Origin: Neurospora crassa OR74A
Taxonomy: Eukaryota; Ascomycota; Sordariomycetes; Sordariales; Sordariaceae
Length of the DNA stretch: 64,000 nt
Direction: 5' to 3'
Assembly: GCF_000182925.2 (NCBI RefSeq)
Contig: NC_026502.1
Span: 3,286,001 to 3,350,000 of the forward strand
The notes under the pieces were generated by a model. That model did not search any database. It was given only the letters and a program-made list of their open reading frames with translations, and was not told where the DNA came from. Both the position numbers and the translations under genes were made by a program. Positions 59,565-64,000 of the stretch are shown here, one piece after another (the first letter of the stretch is position 1; each line of letters opens with the position of its first letter).

Positions 59565-59837
59565 TTAGTTGGGGCAGGACTGAAGAGTGATGAGGTTAGT
59601 TATCGGATTATCTCTTTCTGGGGATGTGTGTGAAATGGACTTCGGGATAAGTGAGGTTATTGAAGATGGATGATGGTAATGGGTGAAGAGGAAAGAAAGA
59701 AAGAATGATTGATGGATTGATTGAGTGATGGATTGAGTGATTGAGTGATTGTCGAAACTTACAGCACCGCAGGAACCGCACGACTTGGAAGAACCGTCTG
59801 AGGCGGCTCCGCACTTGGGGCAGCTTGATCCGTGCAT
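59565..59837 (-). CDS. 29-residue Cys-rich, metallothionein-like peptide, two exons
   Basis: Exon 1 is 59763-59837 (25 codons from ATG at 59837). Exon 2 is 59565-59579 (four codons and stop). The 183-base intron (59580-59762) has a perfect GTAAGT donor and a TTCAG acceptor, between codons. The peptide begins MHGSSCPKCGAASDG, continues with a CGSCGA motif and ends SCPN: five Cys in 29 residues, with two CxxC pairs. Reading through the intron would lose the last Cys. Tiny Cys-rich fungal peptides of this kind are usually metal-binding metallothioneins. This one differs from the 26-residue copper metallothionein of Neurospora, and its CPKCG/CGSCG pairs also resemble half a zinc ribbon. The metal and role are inference. 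Confidence 0.75.
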   Translation of the reverse strand: MHGSSCPKCGAASDGSSKSCGSCGAVSFDNHSITQSITQSIHQSFFLSFLFTHYHHPSSITSLIPKSISHTSPERDNPITNLITLQSCPN

Positions 59838-60154
59838 TTTTTTTAGAGAGTGTTTAGGTTGGGTTTGGTGTGGATTTTATTGTCGACGACTGCAGGTGAG
59901 GCAAGAGAGAGACGTGAACGTGAGGTGATAACCGGAAAGAAGAGAAAATGAAAAGTTGTCGAAACGCTAGTATTTATATTTTTTGTTTTTTTGTTTTGGC
60001 GGTGTCTCCTCTTTGATTTCGAAAGTCACACCACCATTTAGGGACCGAAGCTACCATTCAGCGTAGCTTACTAGCTGCCTCTCCGCTTAGTCCCTTGTCG
60101 TGGTTGTCTAGTGACCTCTATCAGGTCAGGTCTTGTTGCTTGACTTGTGTATCT

Positions 60155-60205
<51 letters not shown>

Positions 60206-62220
60206 ATGAGCAAGATAAGGTAGGCACACCTTTTTACTCCTACTACTACTAGTAGTCTTGTTCAGCCGCTGGCTAGATAAGATGGTATCCCTACCACCTG
60301 AGCCCCCCTCTCTCTTCTGAGAAGTTTCATCAGTAGGTGTGCGGCACAGCTATTCTATGCACTCTTGAGACTTTTTGGTGGTGTGCATCACGAGATCTGA
60401 CTGACTACCTAACCAGGCTTCACACGACACTACGTATACAGCCTCCTTGACTATTTCGAGTTACCTACCTTACCCTACCAATGGACCTAGCACTTGTCTA
60501 TCCACATCCCATCATCATATTGTAAAAGGTTGATCCCAAGACTATTGACCACTTTACCGTCTCGACCGTGACAACCCCCCATTATTCATTCCTACGTATC
60601 TCATGTAGTGAAGTGTCATTCAGTTCAGTAGCAAGCCCCATACTAGGTACCTATGTATCAGCAATCACACTCCTCCCCATCATCCATTCAGGGTCTCAAA
60701 GGGGTCCTACGCTAGCACCACACTACATTAGGGGCGGTGATCCCCCCCCCAAAGGCAACCCAACTTTGAAAGCTTAGGTACGTAGTTAGTGGTAGTGTAG
60801 CAACCAGTTCGTACCCACTTGCACTAGCAGCAACGTCAACGGCAACCCCACAATCTATTTTACTGGACAGCTGGATTAGCAATCTCCAGGGTTCCGAGTG
60901 GTTGGTTGGTTGGTTATGGCAGTCAGGTGAACCACCACCACCACCACCACCATCACTACCACCACCACCGCTACGATGTGCTGCTGTGCATAATTGATGT
61001 GTTTGATGATCATGGATGGGGACATAGGGGGAAGGGGGGAGGGAATGATAGGTTTGTAGTGTATGTATGGTACGGGAGCAGATTTGGGGGTTAGGGGGAA
61101 AAGTAGGGCTGTTGAATCTGTACCTGCTGCGATTTCATTTATTCTTCAGCTTGAACCATCCGTGATGTCCGCCCGGTTAGCAAGAGTGACGACGAACCGA
61201 CGATTTATTTATTATTTGTGCAAGGAAAGTGGGGGGGGGAAGAACAGTACCGTACTAACAAATTAGGAGGAGGAAAAAAAAGAAAAGGAAGAGAAAATCA
61301 CGTACTGTGCAATCAATGTGAAACAGTTCGACAAAGTCGATGGGTTCGTATGATACGATATGAACAATGTCTCTGGGAAAAGACGTTCAAGTAAAAAAAA
61401 AATATATATATTACCTAGGTAGGTAGGAATGGTTATTACAAAGTACCAAATCTGGGCAAGAATCTAGATATCCAATCGTTCGCCATCGAGGCTGGAATGC
61501 CATTCATTGTACAGCATAAGGCAAACTAGAAACGCGGGAGAAAGGTCGAACCATGGTTCATCTCATGGGCATCAAGTCCGTTTCGTCCTCGGATGAACTA
61601 GTGTACATCATGAAAGAAAGGTAAGTGGTGTATATTCTTATACACCCCGTTTGTATCTGGTTCCAGTAAACACGCAAGCTCATGATATCGTGAGCATGTA
61701 CGATGGTGGTAAGAGAGAGATGCAAGGACAACCCTCGTATCCCGTTGTGGTACCCTACCACCCTACCACATGCCGGGCGTCTGGATCTGTCCATAGTCGG
61801 CAAGTAAACTACGTATCGTCATGTGCAACCCGAATTTTGAAGCGCCATCAAATACCCAACTAAACTATCCTTGTCCTGAAGGAGTAGGTACCTGTGTATA
61901 TGCCGTTCATGCCGTTCATGCCGTTCTATATCCTACACCCTCCAAAACCTCGTCATATCCAAATAAAACAAACCCTCCTTTTTTCCTTTCCCCCCCTCCT
62001 CTCAGCAAGCACCAGCACAACAAAAGGCAAGCATAGAGCATCGTCTTCTTCTTACTGGGAAATCTCAACGCCAGCGTGTACCCAAATGTCTTTTTTTCCT
62101 TCCCTAAAATACAGTACAGCTGTATCCATCCCAGCCCTATACAACCCATCATCATCTTCATCTTCATCATGATCATTAAGGACTACACTACATCAATAGT
62201 CAAGAGTCTCGAGTCTCAAA
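59838..62220. other. Promoter of the Cys-rich peptide and intergenic DNA
   Basis: Holds a perfect (GT)23 tract (60157-60202) about 320 bases upstream of the peptide start, an ACC-rich tract (60,931-60,968) and ACCTAGGTAGGTAGG near 61,412. Short open frames only; no gene called. Confidence 0.55.
60157..60202. repeat. (GT)23 dinucleotide microsatellite
   Basis: Forty-six bases of uninterrupted GT in non-coding DNA upstream of the Cys-rich peptide gene. Confidence 0.95.
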
Positions 62221-64000
62221 CTAAGACATACACTGCCCCGCGCCCCCTTCCCCTCGCATCATCTTTCCAACCGCTTGCAACATACTAATCCCCATAACCA
62301 GCGTGCCAAACGCCGCCGTGGCCCACGCCGCCGCCCTCTTCCAGCCTCCGGTTTCTTTGGTCAATTTTAAATAACACAACGGCGGCAGTATATACGCCAT
62401 GGCCGCGGCACTGGTGGCTCCGACCAGTTCAAACACGGTCCCCAAATCACAAGTGATCATGCTCAACACCATGGCGCTGACTACCAAACTAGAAGTGAAC
62501 AGCAGGTGCAGGTTCATGTTGAAGGGGTCCCCGGGGAACCAATAGTTGAGCATGACTTCGCGACAAACAAAGGCTTCGAGGGGAAGCGTGGTGAGCATGT
62601 TCAATCCGAAGCAGAGGCGGGCGACGTTGACCATGGTGTTGTCGGCGGGAAAGTTGTTGAGGACGTTACCGAGGGTGCGGTCACCGAAGGTCAAAAAGCC
62701 GACGAGGGCCATGAGCAAGCAGGCGATCATGGAGACGCCGGTGGAGATGTGGGTGACGAGGGAGAAGCGGTCGATGGTGGGGGTTTTGAGGGACCCGTAG
62801 ATTAGGAGAGAGTTATGGTGGCAGACGAAGGCTGCAGTAGTGTCAGTAACTTTTGTTTGGATGGATGTAGGTAGGCAGAGAAGAACAAGAAGGGACAACT
62901 CGTACCAAAGGATATTACTCCTATAGCTTGGAATATGCCATCGTTGATGATAAGCAAATTCCAGCTTGCCAATGTCCCTTTGTCCTCTTCTGGAGCTAAT
63001 CCGCCTTGTACCAGGACTGTGACCAAGATCACGGCCATGCTGACCAGAGCGAGGGTACTCGCTTTTGCTAGCTGTTATCATAGAACATTCTATTAGCCAT
63101 CCATCCGTTCACTTTGGCGATCTCTCAACCACAACCCCTTCTCTCCCCTCCATATCTCCCTTCTTACCCCATCCTCACATTCAAAGAAAGAAAGACTAAA
63201 ACTCACCATGGCAATATCCCTATACAACGCCAACGGATAACTAACCCCCAACGTGCAAACCAAAATAACTCCCTGCCTCCCCACCAACCAACCCACCAAC
63301 GTCCCCTCAACCCCCTCCTCCCTCAGTCCCGGCCAAATCGCCCTCAACACATTCGGTATCGAGTCCCCCACAATCACCCCAAAAGCCACCATCCCGCCAA
63401 ACGCAAACGCCCACTGCGCCACGCTAATCGCAATCAACCCACTCCGCCCAAAACACTTCTCCACCGTTCCCTGGAAGCTGTTCGCCCCCGATAGCTTCGA
63501 GTTGATCACGATAAGTCTGATCGTCCAGTCCACCACGACCGTCAATCCCACCAGCAACACGATCCCAGACAGCAACCCGGCCTGCTTGAACGCGTACGGC
63601 TGCCCGATGATGCCCGCGCCAATGATGGAGTTGGCCATGTTCATAAACGCCATGCGCAAGCCCGATTTGGGGCGTGATCGCTCCGTTTCGGCCCATGAGG
63701 CTACGTCTTCGTCGGAGCCCCAGGGGCCGTTGTTGGCGACGGTGACGGAGGGGGCTTCGATGCCCGTTAGCAAGGGGACGCGCCCTTGGCGGTGGTAGTC
63801 CGAAAAGGACGTGAGCGGCTGCTGGTCCGATGATGAGTCATCTATGTCAAAGTAGGAATCGAACGAGTCGCGGGCGTGGTGGTGGTGATCTTCTGGGGCG
63901 CCGCCATTGTTGCCATTGGGCGCTGTAGTAGTAGGGCTGTTGTCGCCAAAGGTGGTAGGACGTAGGTCGAAGCGCACGCGGTTCGGGGTGCGAGGGGTTC
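62221..64000 (-). CDS. AVT/SLC38-type amino-acid transporter, 5' partial
   Basis: Amino acid/auxin permease family member, related to the yeast vacuolar AVT transporters. Exons in the window are 63207-64000 (continuing beyond), 62906-63071 and 62221-62831. Introns at 63072-63206 and 62832-62905 have GTGAGT and GTACGA donors and keep frame. At least 522 residues are visible. The first transmembrane helix carries the family signature GLRMAFMNMANSIIGAGIIG, followed by QPYAFKQAG; about ten more hydrophobic segments follow. The N-terminus is hydrophilic with a poly-His run. The frame is open to the window edge and reads TPRTPNRVRFDLRPTTF there, so the start lies outside; the GTG at 63977 is not a start. 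It probably moves neutral amino acids across the vacuolar membrane (inference from family). Confidence 0.92.

Noticed and set aside
59565-59762. 90-residue read-through version of the Cys-rich peptide
   Set aside because: The part after residue 25 is repetitive Ser/Gln/His sequence encoded by a tandem-repeat intron with a perfect donor and acceptor.
63975-63977. Start of the amino-acid transporter at 63977
   Set aside because: The codon is GTG and the frame stays open to the window edge with protein-like sequence, so the gene begins outside the window.
1-64000. tRNA and 5S rRNA genes
   Set aside because: I looked for T-loop GGTTCGA-type boxes in tRNA context and for a Neurospora-type 5S start and found none that would fold convincingly. 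A tRNA-scan program would be decisive.

Overview
The window is nuclear DNA of a filamentous ascomycete, almost certainly Neurospora or a close Sordariaceae relative. Three things point there. Introns are short, with GTATGT/GTAAGT donors and CTAAC branch points. The gene order includes rho-1, elp1, mrpl40 and the HPt gene hpt-1. An 18 kb block in the middle has been driven to extreme AT content by C-to-T and G-to-A changes, the hallmark of repeat-induced point mutation (RIP). I cannot fix the species from the sequence alone.

Left arm (1-17,040): a sugar transporter (89-2177, +); a small fungal protein with CxxC pairs (4374-5174, -); a coiled-coil protein of unknown function (9125-10680, -); an AKAP7/ASCC1-type 2H phosphoesterase (11631-13022, -); and the histidine phosphotransfer protein of the two-component/osmosensing relay, hpt-1 (14120-14676, -), with a long leader. 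Gene-free stretches separate them.

Central block (about 17,040-35,100): dead, RIP-mutated mobile DNA with two scaffold gaps (23,043-23,142 and 27,302-27,401). Its main content is one LTR retrotransposon, 17,502-32,211. It is bounded by two LTRs of exactly 687 bp and by a TTAG target duplication. It holds Gypsy-type gag, protease, RT, RNase H and integrase remnants, followed by about 4 kb of further coding remnants that I cannot assign, including a frame of roughly 915 codons at 28.7-31.46 kb. It is inserted beside an older PIF/Harbinger DNA transposon relic (transposase on the minus strand, 33.7-34.9 kb; an unassigned plus-strand coding relic, 32.3-33.3 kb). An inverted-repeat, MITE-like element lies between those two parts. 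Catalytic residues are destroyed in both the RT and the transposase.

Right arm (35,100-64,000): about 8.4 kb without a recognisable gene; then a DUF3984-like protein (43472-44899, -); the Elongator subunit ELP1 (47447-51704, +), which serves tRNA wobble-uridine modification; mitochondrial ribosomal protein L40/uL24m (52547-53829, -); the cell-wall-integrity GTPase RHO-1 (56662-57821, +), whose C-terminus is not a standard CaaX box; a spliced 29-residue Cys-rich, metallothionein-like peptide (59565-59837, -); and an AVT/SLC38-type amino-acid transporter (62221 to beyond 64000, -) that runs off the window. The genes are independent housekeeping and signalling units rather than a cluster. No tRNA, rRNA, CRISPR array or secondary-metabolite cluster was seen.
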